Notes under the pieces: generated by a model | The model's input: only the letters and a program-made list of their open reading frames with translations | Databases searched by the model: none | Told to the model about the DNA's origin: nothing | In this document: positions 37,355-46,507 of the stretch, in pieces | How the letters are laid out: every line of letters begins with the position of its first letter | Numbering within the stretch: position 1 is the stretch's first letter | DNA from: Gammaproteobacteria bacterium | Lineage (GTDB): Bacteria; Pseudomonadota; Gammaproteobacteria; Steroidobacterales; Steroidobacteraceae | DNA length: 64,000 nt | Assembly (NCBI GenBank): GCA_947455595.1 | Contig: CANGOP010000011.1 | Coordinates: forward strand, 33,614 to 97,613 | Direction: 5' to 3' | Program-made: the position numbers and the translations under genes

Positions 37355-38674
37355 TTAGAACTGCGCGTGCAAGCGTACCGCGCCGATGGTGAGGGGACCG
37401 CGCTCGGCGTTGTAGGCGGGGTTGTCCACTCGCTGCAGATCCAGCGTCAGCGCCCCCCACGAACCCAGCGCGATCGCGTAATACGCTTCGACGATGGATT
37501 CTGCAGCGACGCGATGCAACGCCCCGTCGCCGATCAGGATCCCGAGTCCCCCCAGCGCCAGATAGCGCGCACGATCCGCCGAAAGATCATTGCGCATCAC
37601 CGCAAGACCCACCGTATCCGCGGGGCGATGCCAGCGGCTACCCGCGGATGACAGACCCACCGAGATCGCACGGTCGATGTCCGTGAACTCGTAGGCCTCG
37701 AACCGACCATCGCTCTGGCCGATCCGCAAGAAGGCGCCGAGATCGGCCGACAACGCTTGCTCGGCGAGGAGACTGACGCCGATACGTTGATCGCGGTGGC
37801 GAACTGCGGCGACATCCGGAACCGAGCCATCGGCTATTGCCACGGCTGTGGCATCGGCCAGTTTTCCCATCTGTGCGCGGCTCGCGAAGGCCGTGACGAG
37901 TGCCTTGCCATCGTGTCCGCGCCATTGGTGGCGATGCTCCAGTTCGCCGACCCACTGGAACTGATGAAAGCCGGGCGTTAGATGCGCGCTGTTGGGGATG
38001 CTCGACAGATCAAAGAGCCCTAAGCGCGTGACCCAGTCGCCGGCATAGCGTTCCGCCGCGGCGCCGACCGAAAAACCCCACGCGTCCGCCGCGTAGTCGA
38101 AGTTGCCGGCATCGATCGCCGTCCAGTTCAGAAAGTCGTGCCGCGGGTCGTGGGCGTACTGGCTCGCATCGAAAATGTCGGTGACACCGAATTTGCCGGC
38201 CGTGAACACCCATCGGTGTGCCGATTGCCGACCGGCCAGTTGATTGGCCTGAGAAGCGACCGGCGACGTCTCCCCCTCCAGATTCACCGTCTCGCGTACG
38301 AATAGCCGGGGTAGCCGCAGGTACGGACCTGAGCGCCCCACCTTGTAGGCCTCCCCGCTCGGAAAGCCGGCCGTGCCTAAGGTGTTGTCGAGGCCAAACC
38401 CCTGGTCAACCTCGACATTGATCCACGCCTCGAGACCCTGCGCGAGTCGAGCACCGGCATAGAGCGTGGCATCCGTGGTCGAGCGCGTCTGGTTCGGGTG
38501 CAGGCTGTTGGCGCCGCTGTAGGGCGCGGTGAACGAGCCCACCGATTGCACCGTGTAGGTCAGTTGCCCGTGCAGGGCTAAGGACTCGGGTGCCGCGCGC
38601 TCGGCGTCCTCGGCAAGGCAGACCGTGTCGTGCAGGAGCAGCAAGCCCACAAGGCAAAGGAAGTGACGATTCAT
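37355..38674 (-). CDS. Outer-membrane porin (OprB-like carbohydrate porin)
   Basis: MNRHFLCLVGLLLLHDTVCLAED signal; GARLAQGLEAWINVEVDQGFGLDNTLGTAGFPSGEAYKVG; C-terminal VRLHAQF. Confidence 0.75.
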   Translation of the reverse strand: MNRHFLCLVGLLLLHDTVCLAEDAERAAPESLALHGQLTYTVQSVGSFTAPYSGANSLHPNQTRSTTDATLYAGARLAQGLEAWINVEVDQGFGLDNTLGTAGFPSGEAYKVGRSGPYLRLPRLFVRETVNLEGETSPVASQANQLAGRQSAHRWVFTAGKFGVTDIFDASQYAHDPRHDFLNWTAIDAGNFDYAADAWGFSVGAAAERYAGDWVTRLGLFDLSSIPNSAHLTPGFHQFQWVGELEHRHQWRGHDGKALVTAFASRAQMGKLADATAVAIADGSVPDVAAVRHRDQRIGVSLLAEQALSADLGAFLRIGQSDGRFEAYEFTDIDRAISVGLSSAGSRWHRPADTVGLAVMRNDLSADRARYLALGGLGILIGDGALHRVAAESIVEAYYAIALGSWGALTLDLQRVDNPAYNAERGPLTIGAVRLHAQF

Positions 38675-38874
38675 GAGACGGTGACGGGTGAGCGGTCGCG
38701 AGGACGCATTGATACCACATTGTCCATGACAGCCGTGCGGGGGAGGCTTCCCGGCCCAGTGATCGGTGCGGCGTGCGATAATTCGCTCAGTTAAATCAAG
38801 TTGATTGATGCCTGACGGAATCGCCCGACGCGCGTGCATCGGGCGGCCCTCATGATGCGGGCGTGGAGAGGAAG

Positions 38875-40722
38875 ATGTTTCGTCAGTTCGAACGCGTCGT
38901 CGACCCTTATCCGGAGCACGAACCGGAACGTTTGCCGACGGGCCTGATCGCGTTCTTCTGGGCCTGCACGCGCGGCGTGCGTCGACAGATCTTGTTCATG
39001 ACCTTGGCGACGGCGGCGATCGGCGTTTTTGAAGCGTCGCTCTTTCGGATGCTTGGGCATCTCGTCGACTGGCTGACGACGGTCGATCGCGTGCACCTCT
39101 TTGCGAGCGAACGCCAGACCATGGTGGTCTTTGGCGTCGTGCTGGTGGCGAGTATTCCGCTCGTGGGTTACCAGAGCCTCGTGCGACGTCAGGGGCTCGC
39201 CGGTAATTTCGCGATGCGCATGCGCTGGGATTTTCACCGGCGCATGCTCGCGCAGAGTCTGTCGTTCTATCAGGACGAATTTGCCGGCCGTGTGGCCACG
39301 AAGGTGATGCAGACCGCGCTCGCCGTTCGCGATGCGTGGTTCATCGTCACCGATATCCTCGTCTACATCTCGCTCTACTTCATGACGCTCCTGTGGGTCG
39401 TGGGCGACTTTCACACGGGTCTCTTGGTGCCGTTTGGCGCGTGGCTTGTGGCGTACGGCTTGACCTGCTGGTGGTTCGTCCCGCGCCTCGCGCGCGTCGG
39501 TGCCGCGCAGGCAGATGCGCGCTCGATGATGACCGGGCGGATCACGGACGCCTACACGAACATCGCGACCGTCAAACTCTTCTCGCATGCGCGTCGCGAA
39601 GGCGACTATGCGAAAGGTGCGATGAGCGAGTTCCTGAAGACCGTGTTTCGCCAGATGCGCATGGTCACGTCCTTCGAGGTCGTCAATCACGCGCTCAGCA
39701 TGCTGCTGGTCGCTGGCACCGCGTTTGCGGCCCTGTGGCTGTGGAGTCGCGGTGAGTTGGGCGTCGGTGGCGTGGCGGCGGCCACCGCGATGGCGCTGCG
39801 CCTGAACGGCATCTCCCACTGGGTGATGTGGGAGATGGCGAGCCTGTTCGAACAAGTGGGTACCGTGCAGGACGGTATCGGCATCTTGGCCGCCCCACGC
39901 ACCGTGGTCGATCGCGCAGAGGCCGGTCCGCTCACCGTCACGCAAGGCGCCGTGCAGTTTGAGGACGTGCGCTTCGCCTACGACCGCTCGGCCACCCGCG
40001 GACAGCCGATTTTCGATGCGTTCAACCTCTCTGTCCGCCCGGGGGAAAAGGTCGGCCTCGTGGGACGATCAGGCGCAGGTAAGAGCACGCTCGTCAATCT
40101 GCTGCTGCGCTTTTATGACCTTGAGTCCGGGCGCATCACCATCGATGGCGTCGACATCGCGAGCGTGACGCAAGAAAGTCTGCGGGCCGCGATCGGCATG
40201 GTCACCCAGGACACCTCGCTGCTGCACCGCTCAGTACGCGACAACATCCTCTACGGTCGGCCGGATGCGGGGGATGTCGAGATGATCCGAGCCGCCGAGC
40301 GCGCCGAGGCAGCGGACTTTATCGCTCACTTGGCCGATGCCAAAGGCCGTCGCGGTTATGACGCGCATGTCGGTGAGCGTGGCGTGAAGCTCTCCGGCGG
40401 TCAGCGTCAGCGCATCGCGATCGCGCGCGTGATGCTGAAGGATGCCCCCATACTGTTGCTCGATGAGGCAACGAGCGCGCTCGACAGCGAGGCCGAGGCG
40501 GCCATCCAGCAGAGCTTGTATAAGCTGATGGAGGGCAAGACCGTTATCGCCATCGCGCACAGGCTTTCGACGATTGCGGCGATGGATCGACTCGTGGTGC
40601 TCGACCACGGGCGGATTGTCGAAGAGGGCGACCATGCGGCCTTGCTTGCTCGTGGCGGACTTTATGCGCGGCTGTGGGAACACCAGACCGGCGGTTTCTT
40701 GGGCGAAGAGTCGGAGGACTGA
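38875..40722 (+). CDS. ABC exporter, fused permease and ATPase (MsbA-like)
   Basis: N-terminal TM region; Walker A GLVGRSGAGKSTLVNLLLRFY, signature VKLSGGQRQRIAIARV, Walker B ILLLDEATSALDSE. Confidence 0.92.
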   Translation: MFRQFERVVDPYPEHEPERLPTGLIAFFWACTRGVRRQILFMTLATAAIGVFEASLFRMLGHLVDWLTTVDRVHLFASERQTMVVFGVVLVASIPLVGYQSLVRRQGLAGNFAMRMRWDFHRRMLAQSLSFYQDEFAGRVATKVMQTALAVRDAWFIVTDILVYISLYFMTLLWVVGDFHTGLLVPFGAWLVAYGLTCWWFVPRLARVGAAQADARSMMTGRITDAYTNIATVKLFSHARREGDYAKGAMSEFLKTVFRQMRMVTSFEVVNHALSMLLVAGTAFAALWLWSRGELGVGGVAAATAMALRLNGISHWVMWEMASLFEQVGTVQDGIGILAAPRTVVDRAEAGPLTVTQGAVQFEDVRFAYDRSATRGQPIFDAFNLSVRPGEKVGLVGRSGAGKSTLVNLLLRFYDLESGRITIDGVDIASVTQESLRAAIGMVTQDTSLLHRSVRDNILYGRPDAGDVEMIRAAERAEAADFIAHLADAKGRRGYDAHVGERGVKLSGGQRQRIAIARVMLKDAPILLLDEATSALDSEAEAAIQQSLYKLMEGKTVIAIAHRLSTIAAMDRLVVLDHGRIVEEGDHAALLARGGLYARLWEHQTGGFLGEESED

Positions 40723-40729
40723 TCAGACC

Positions 40730-42868
40730 ATGGCGCACATCCCGACATCTTTCTTCAGCATGCCTAGCACGCTCCGTGCCGCTGTGATCCTGACGATCTC
40801 ATGTGCCGGTATGGTCGGCTCGGCAGGGGCAGAAGAGCCAATCTCTGGGGAACTTTCGACGGTGACCGTGCTCGCGACCCGTGAGGCGACATCGACGCTG
40901 GATGTGCCGGCCGCTGTGTCACGCATTGAGGGCGATGTGTTTCAGGCGAGTGCCGGTGTCAATCTCTCCGAAGGCCTCGGCGCCGTGCCCGGACTGTCGG
41001 TGCAGAACCGCGGCAACTATGCGCAGGACCTGCAGCTGTCGATTCGCGGCTTTGGTGCCCGCTCCAGTTTCGGTGCGCGTGGGATTCGTCTTTACGCCGA
41101 CGGTATTCCGGCGACGATGCCGGACGGCCAAGGGCAGTATTCGCACTTTGATCTCACAGGCGCCGATCACTTGGAAGTGCTGCGTGGCCCGTATTCGGCG
41201 CTGTATGGCAACGCCTCGGGTGGCGTGATCGCGATCACCACGGCCGACGCACCGGCAGGCCCGTCCGCGCAGACGAGCGCCGCCGTGGGTTCGGATGGGC
41301 TCAAGCGGTATGCGGTGCGCGTGGGTGAGGGCGATCCCGCTTCCAATTGGGTGATCGATGCCGCGCATTTCAAAACGGATGGCTACCGTGCTCACAGCGC
41401 TGCGGCGCGCTCGACGGGGAACGCCAAGTGGCGGCTCGATCTCACGCCGCGCTCGCGCCTCACCTTGGTCGCTAATTTGCTCGCGACGCCCGAGGTGCAG
41501 GATCCGCTTGGGTTGACTGCGGCGCAGTTGTCGGCTGATCCCACGCAAGCAGGCGCCAATGCGATCACCTACAACACCCGCAAGCGTGTCGAACAGCAGC
41601 AGGCCGGTGCGACGCTGGAGTCGACGCTATCAGACACCGGCCGATTGTTCATCTCCGCCTACGCCGGACATCGTCACTCGACGCAATTTCAAGCGATCTT
41701 GAAGTCCGTCGAGGCGCTGCGCACGCATCCAGGGGGTGTGATTGACCTCGATCGACGTTACCGCGGCGGCGAATGGCGGCTCCAGGATCGACGCGAGGTC
41801 TTGAGCGGTCCACTGTCGGTGACCGTGGGAATGACCGCGGAAGCGCTCGATGAGAGCCGACGCGGCTACCTCAACTTCTTCGGCCCCCTCCTGGGTGTGG
41901 AGGGCGCGCTGCGGCGCGATGAGAGCAATCGCGCGTCGAACGTGGATGAATACGTGCAAGCGCAGTGGCAGCCTTCACCGCGCTGGCAGTTGTCGGGCGG
42001 TGTGCGGCACACCGACCTTAAAATTGATTCCGTGTCGAACCTAAACGCGGCGGCCCCCACTACCTTGCGCTTTGGCGCCACGACGCCGGTGGCGGGACTC
42101 ACCTTCCGGGTCCAACCGCAGCTGGCGGCCTATGCCTCCTTCGGTCGTGGATTCGAAACCCCAACCCTCAATGATCTCGCTTACCGCTCCACGAACGGGG
42201 CGATCACCGGGCTCAACACCGATCTGCGACCCGCCCGTAGCAACAATGCGGAAGTGGGCCTCAAGTGGGTAGGTGCTCGCCTCAAAGCAACACTCGCCGC
42301 GTTCAACATTCGCAACGAAGACGAATTGGCGGTGAAGGCGAACTCGGGCGGCCGTTCGGTGCTCGAGAACATCGGCCCGACCCGCCGTCGTGGCGCTGAA
42401 CTGTCGCTCAACGGATCGTTCTCCGAGACCCTGTCGGGTGTGCTTGCCTATACCGCGATCGATGCGCGCACGCTCGCCGATTACCGGGCGTGCGCGTCCA
42501 CGCCCTGCACGCCGGTGCCGGTGGTGGCGGGTAGTCGATTGCCGGCTGTGCCGCGTCACGCGCTCTACACGGCACTTCACTGGCAGCCACGGTCGAATCT
42601 CAATGTGGTGGCCGAGACGGTGGGGCGCGACGGGATCTATGCCGATGACCGAAATCTCGCCTACGCACACGGTTACTGGTCGTCGAATCTCGTCGCGCAG
42701 TGGACCCAGCAATGGGACCACATCCGCCTCACGGAGACGGCGCGCCTCGATAACGTGTTCGATCGCGCCTATGTGGGTAGCGTGATCGTCAATGAAAGCA
42801 ACGGCCGCTACTACGAGCCGGCGGCGGGACGAACGGCGCTCTTCATGGTGACGGCGGCCTTCCGCTGA
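40730..42868 (+). CDS. TonB-dependent receptor
   Basis: STVTVLATREATSTLDVPAAVSRIEG; LQLSIRGFGARSSFGARGIRLYADGIPATMPDGQGQ; LRGPYSALYGNASGGVIAI; terminal TAAFR. Confidence 0.92.
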   Translation: MAHIPTSFFSMPSTLRAAVILTISCAGMVGSAGAEEPISGELSTVTVLATREATSTLDVPAAVSRIEGDVFQASAGVNLSEGLGAVPGLSVQNRGNYAQDLQLSIRGFGARSSFGARGIRLYADGIPATMPDGQGQYSHFDLTGADHLEVLRGPYSALYGNASGGVIAITTADAPAGPSAQTSAAVGSDGLKRYAVRVGEGDPASNWVIDAAHFKTDGYRAHSAAARSTGNAKWRLDLTPRSRLTLVANLLATPEVQDPLGLTAAQLSADPTQAGANAITYNTRKRVEQQQAGATLESTLSDTGRLFISAYAGHRHSTQFQAILKSVEALRTHPGGVIDLDRRYRGGEWRLQDRREVLSGPLSVTVGMTAEALDESRRGYLNFFGPLLGVEGALRRDESNRASNVDEYVQAQWQPSPRWQLSGGVRHTDLKIDSVSNLNAAAPTTLRFGATTPVAGLTFRVQPQLAAYASFGRGFETPTLNDLAYRSTNGAITGLNTDLRPARSNNAEVGLKWVGARLKATLAAFNIRNEDELAVKANSGGRSVLENIGPTRRRGAELSLNGSFSETLSGVLAYTAIDARTLADYRACASTPCTPVPVVAGSRLPAVPRHALYTALHWQPRSNLNVVAETVGRDGIYADDRNLAYAHGYWSSNLVAQWTQQWDHIRLTETARLDNVFDRAYVGSVIVNESNGRYYEPAAGRTALFMVTAAFR

Positions 42869-42872
42869 GCGC

Positions 42873-44288
42873 CTACGGCAATCGATAGGGTGTCACTGCG
42901 CGCTCATCGGTCGGCACCAGCATGACGTGATCGACGGGTGGATACGCGCGCTGGTGACAATGCCGTCGTTCGCAGATCCGACAACTGATACCAATCGGTA
43001 CTGCGTCGGCCGTGGCTGAAATTGCATCGGCATACACCACGTCCGGCGCATGCGTGAGCTCGCAGCCGAAGCCGACCGCGTAATGGCGGTTTGGCGCGCT
43101 GAAGGATCCAGAGCGCTTGATGATGCTGCGCGCCATACACAGGTAGCGCACGGAGTCCGGCATCTCGGCGACTTGCACCAGAATGCGACCCGGATGCGAA
43201 AAGGCTTCATGGACGTTCCACAACGGGCATGCACCCCCGAAGCGGGCGAACTGAAAGCGGGTAGAGCTGTGACGCTTGGTGATGTTGCCGGCCTGGTCCA
43301 CTCGGACGAAGTAGAACGGGATGCCGCGGGCGCCGGGTCGCTGCAGCGTTGAGAGCCGATGGCAGATCTGCTCAAAGCTCGCTCGATAGCGGCGCTGTAA
43401 CTGTTCGACGTCGTGGCGCAAGAGGCGGGCGGTGCGCGCAAAATCCCCATAGGGAAACAGCAGGGCCCCCGCTGCATAGTTTTCACAGGCCATGCGACCG
43501 ACGGCGGCGGCTTGTGGTGACTTGAACGAGGCTTGCGCGACGATGGCGTCGAGTTGGGCCCCAAGGCTGAAACGTGCCAGTACGACCGCGAGCTGGAAGA
43601 GACGGGTGGGTTCGTTGAGCTCGGCGGCCAAGCGCAGCGTCTTGCTGGTCGCGTCATACCGCCACCACACCTGATCCGAAGAACTCGCGTCTGAGCACAC
43701 CGCGATGCCGTGTCGATCCTTCAGGGCTTGTTCTAGGAGCGGTGCAGGACCGGCGTCGGCACGAATGCCGATGTCGGCAGCCAAGGCTTCTGCTGCTTGG
43801 TCGAGATCATCGACATAGTTGTCGCGGTAGTGGAAGAAGTCTCGGACCTCTTCGTAGGCCAGCGGCAGTCCCGAAGCACCGGAGGGCATGCCGCCCAAGC
43901 GGTCATCGAGTTCGTTCAGCCGGCCCTGAAGGCGCCGGTAGGCGGCGTGCAGATCGAGAAACTGGTGGGCGAGGTGCGGGGTGGTCGCTGCGGCCAGGCG
44001 CAGTTCCGCCAAGGGCGGGGGTGCGGTGCCGAGGGGCAGATCGACGCTGGCTTCGCGTAGGTCGGCGATGAGGCGGCTCTGCTCGTCCACGTCAAACTCA
44101 GCCGCGTCCACTTGATAGCCGCGGGCCAGGGCGACGAGCACGCTGGCCGTGGCCGGGCGGTGGTTGTTTTCCAGCTGCGACAGATAACTCCTCGATAACC
44201 CGAGTCGCTCCGCCCCACTCTCGAGTGTCAGGCCGAGGCTCTCGCGCAGTAACCTTAGCCGGGGGCCGATGAAGAGTTTCCGTCGCAT
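42873..44288 (-). CDS. ScfR/RamB/PrpR-like short-chain acyl-CoA XRE regulator
   Basis: XRE HTH LRLLRESLGLTLESGAERLGLSRSYLSQLENNHRPAT; C-terminal Cys cluster CQ..RRHC..; divergent from prpB. Confidence 0.82.
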   Translation of the reverse strand: MRRKLFIGPRLRLLRESLGLTLESGAERLGLSRSYLSQLENNHRPATASVLVALARGYQVDAAEFDVDEQSRLIADLREASVDLPLGTAPPPLAELRLAAATTPHLAHQFLDLHAAYRRLQGRLNELDDRLGGMPSGASGLPLAYEEVRDFFHYRDNYVDDLDQAAEALAADIGIRADAGPAPLLEQALKDRHGIAVCSDASSSDQVWWRYDATSKTLRLAAELNEPTRLFQLAVVLARFSLGAQLDAIVAQASFKSPQAAAVGRMACENYAAGALLFPYGDFARTARLLRHDVEQLQRRYRASFEQICHRLSTLQRPGARGIPFYFVRVDQAGNITKRHSSTRFQFARFGGACPLWNVHEAFSHPGRILVQVAEMPDSVRYLCMARSIIKRSGSFSAPNRHYAVGFGCELTHAPDVVYADAISATADAVPIGISCRICERRHCHQRAYPPVDHVMLVPTDERAVTPYRLP

Positions 44289-44289
44289 G

Positions 44290-44387
44290 TTTGCAAGTTC
44301 GCAAAAAAGGGTCTGTTATGTCCGGATATCTTGCAAGATTTCTCTGGCGAAAACAGCTCCAACAGGCATTATTGGCAAACTTGTAAA
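44290..44387. promoter_or_regulatory. Three related TTGCAAG/CTTGCAA-type motifs in scfR-prpB intergenic region
   Basis: 44290-44305 TTTGCAAGTTCGCAAA; 44328-44339 ATCTTGCAAGAT (perfect palindrome); 44372-44387 TTGGCAAACTTGTAAA (13/16 identical to the reverse complement of site 1). Confidence 0.6.
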
Positions 44388-44437
44388 ATTGCTGATCGGC
44401 CGCAAGCCATGGCCTGATCGGCGGGGAGTACACGCGC

Positions 44438-45310
44438 ATGACGCTTTCGGCAGGTGAACGGTTGCGGGCGGCGGTGGCGGCTGAAAAACCGCTGCAGGTC
44501 GTGGGGGCAGTTAATGCCTATACGGCGCTCTTGGCGGAGCGCTCGGGTTTCAAGGCGCTGTATCTCTCGGGCGCCGGAGTGGCGAACGCGTCCTTCGGGT
44601 TGCCGGACTTAGGCATTACCTCATTGAACGACGTCTGCGAAGACGTGCGCCGCATCACCTCGGCCACCGATCTGCCGTTGCTCGTCGATGCCGACACCGG
44701 GTGGGGCGCTGCTTTCAACATTGCGCGCACCACGCACGACCTCATTCGCTCTGGCGCTGCCGGCATGCACTTGGAAGACCAGGTGCAGGCGAAGCGCTGC
44801 GGTCATCGGCCGGGTAAGGCGCTGGTCAGCGCCGAGGAAATGGTCGACCGTCTCAAAGCAGCAGTCGACGGTCGCGCCGATCCAAAGTTCGTGATCATGG
44901 CGCGAACCGATGCGCATGCTGTGGAAGGTCAATCGGCGGCGATTGATCGGGCGCTCGCGTATGTCGAAGCCGGCGCGGATATGATCTTTGCCGAAGCCCT
45001 CGCGACGCTGGAGGAATATCGTGAGTTCACCTCAAAAGTGAACGTGCCGGTGCTCGCCAACATCACCGAATTCGGCAAGACGCCGCTCTTTACCGTCGAA
45101 GAACTGGGATCGGTCGGCATTGCGCTGGCGCTCTATCCACTCTCGGCCTTCCGCGCGATGTCCAAAGCAGCACTTGAGGTGTACGGCGAACTGCGGCGCA
45201 CGGGCACACAAAAAGGCGTGATCGATCGTATGCAGACGCGCACAGAGTTGTACGACGTGCTCGGCTATCACGACTACGAGCAGAAGCTCGATACGCTGTT
45301 TCAGAAATAA
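44438..45310 (+). CDS. prpB: 2-methylisocitrate lyase
   Basis: [58 protein letters not shown]. Confidence 0.93.
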   Translation: MTLSAGERLRAAVAAEKPLQVVGAVNAYTALLAERSGFKALYLSGAGVANASFGLPDLGITSLNDVCEDVRRITSATDLPLLVDADTGWGAAFNIARTTHDLIRSGAAGMHLEDQVQAKRCGHRPGKALVSAEEMVDRLKAAVDGRADPKFVIMARTDAHAVEGQSAAIDRALAYVEAGADMIFAEALATLEEYREFTSKVNVPVLANITEFGKTPLFTVEELGSVGIALALYPLSAFRAMSKAALEVYGELRRTGTQKGVIDRMQTRTELYDVLGYHDYEQKLDTLFQK

Positions 45311-45337
45311 TCCGATCGCTTGATCGAGGGGAATACC

Positions 45338-46498
45338 GTGTCCAATCCAACCGAAACCACGACGCTGCCAAAACCAAAGAAGTCCGTGGCGCTCTCGGGT
45401 GTCGCAGCCGGCAACACCGCGCTGTGCACCGTTGGCCGCTCGGGCAATGATCTGCACTATCGTGGCTACGACATCCTGGAAACAGCTGCTGCTGCCGAAT
45501 TCGAGGAAATTGCTCATCTTTTGATCCATGGTCATTTGCCGACAGCCGCCGAGTTATCGGCCTACAAGTCGAAGCTCAAGGCCTTGCGAGGTCTGCCGCA
45601 AGTGGTCCGCGACGTCTTGGATGCGTTGCCTGCCGCCTCGCATCCGATGGACGTGCTGCGCACCGGCGTGTCCGCACTGGGCTGTGCGTTGCCGGAGAAG
45701 GACGACCACGGTGGTGCGGGCGCGCGTGACATCGCCGATCGCCTGATTGCCTCGCTCGGTTCGATGCTGTGCTACTGGTACCACGGCAGTCATAACGGCC
45801 GGGTCATTGATGTCGAGACCGATGATGACTCAATCGGCGGCCATTTTCTGACCCTCCTGCACGGTAAACCGGCGAGTGAGGAATGGGTGCGAGCGATGCA
45901 CACCTCGCTCAATCTGTATGCCGAGCACGAGTACAATGCGAGCACATTTACCTCGCGGGTCATCGCCGGCACGGGTTCTGATGTTTACTCCGCGGTGACC
46001 GGCGCCATCGGCGCGTTGCGCGGCCCGAAACATGGTGGCGCTAACGAAGTCGCCTTCGAGATCCAGAAGCGTTATCGAACGCCGGACGAGGCGGAAGCCG
46101 ACATCCGCCGCCGCGTTGGGAATAAGGAGGTCGTCATCGGCTTCGGTCATCCGGTCTACACCATCGGTGACCCGCGCAACGAAGTGATCAAGTCCGTGGC
46201 GCGCGGTTTGGCCACGAGCGCAGGCGATCTGCGGATGTTTGAGATTGCCGCACGCTTAGAGTCGGTGATGTGGGAGATCAAGAAGATGTTTCCCAACCTC
46301 GACTGGTATAGCGCGGTGAGCTATCACCTGATGGGTGTGCCGACTGCGATGTTCACGCCGCTCTTCGTGATTGCCCGCACGACCGGCTGGTGCGCACACG
46401 TCATTGAGCAGCGCGAAGACGGCAAGATTATTCGGCCGAGCGCCAACTACGTCGGCCCTGAGCCGCGTCCCTTCGTGCCGCTTTCGGATCGTCGCTAA
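45338..46498 (+). CDS. prpC: 2-methylcitrate synthase
   Basis: [63 protein letters not shown]; probable GTG start. Confidence 0.92.
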   Translation: MSNPTETTTLPKPKKSVALSGVAAGNTALCTVGRSGNDLHYRGYDILETAAAAEFEEIAHLLIHGHLPTAAELSAYKSKLKALRGLPQVVRDVLDALPAASHPMDVLRTGVSALGCALPEKDDHGGAGARDIADRLIASLGSMLCYWYHGSHNGRVIDVETDDDSIGGHFLTLLHGKPASEEWVRAMHTSLNLYAEHEYNASTFTSRVIAGTGSDVYSAVTGAIGALRGPKHGGANEVAFEIQKRYRTPDEAEADIRRRVGNKEVVIGFGHPVYTIGDPRNEVIKSVARGLATSAGDLRMFEIAARLESVMWEIKKMFPNLDWYSAVSYHLMGVPTAMFTPLFVIARTTGWCAHVIEQREDGKIIRPSANYVGPEPRPFVPLSDRR

Positions 46499-46507
46499 CC
46501 GATAAGG

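Noticed and set aside
38791-39945. 384-aa minus-strand ORF opposite the ABC exporter
   Set aside because: Fully antisense to a clear ABC transporter; His/Arg/Glu-rich shadow translation
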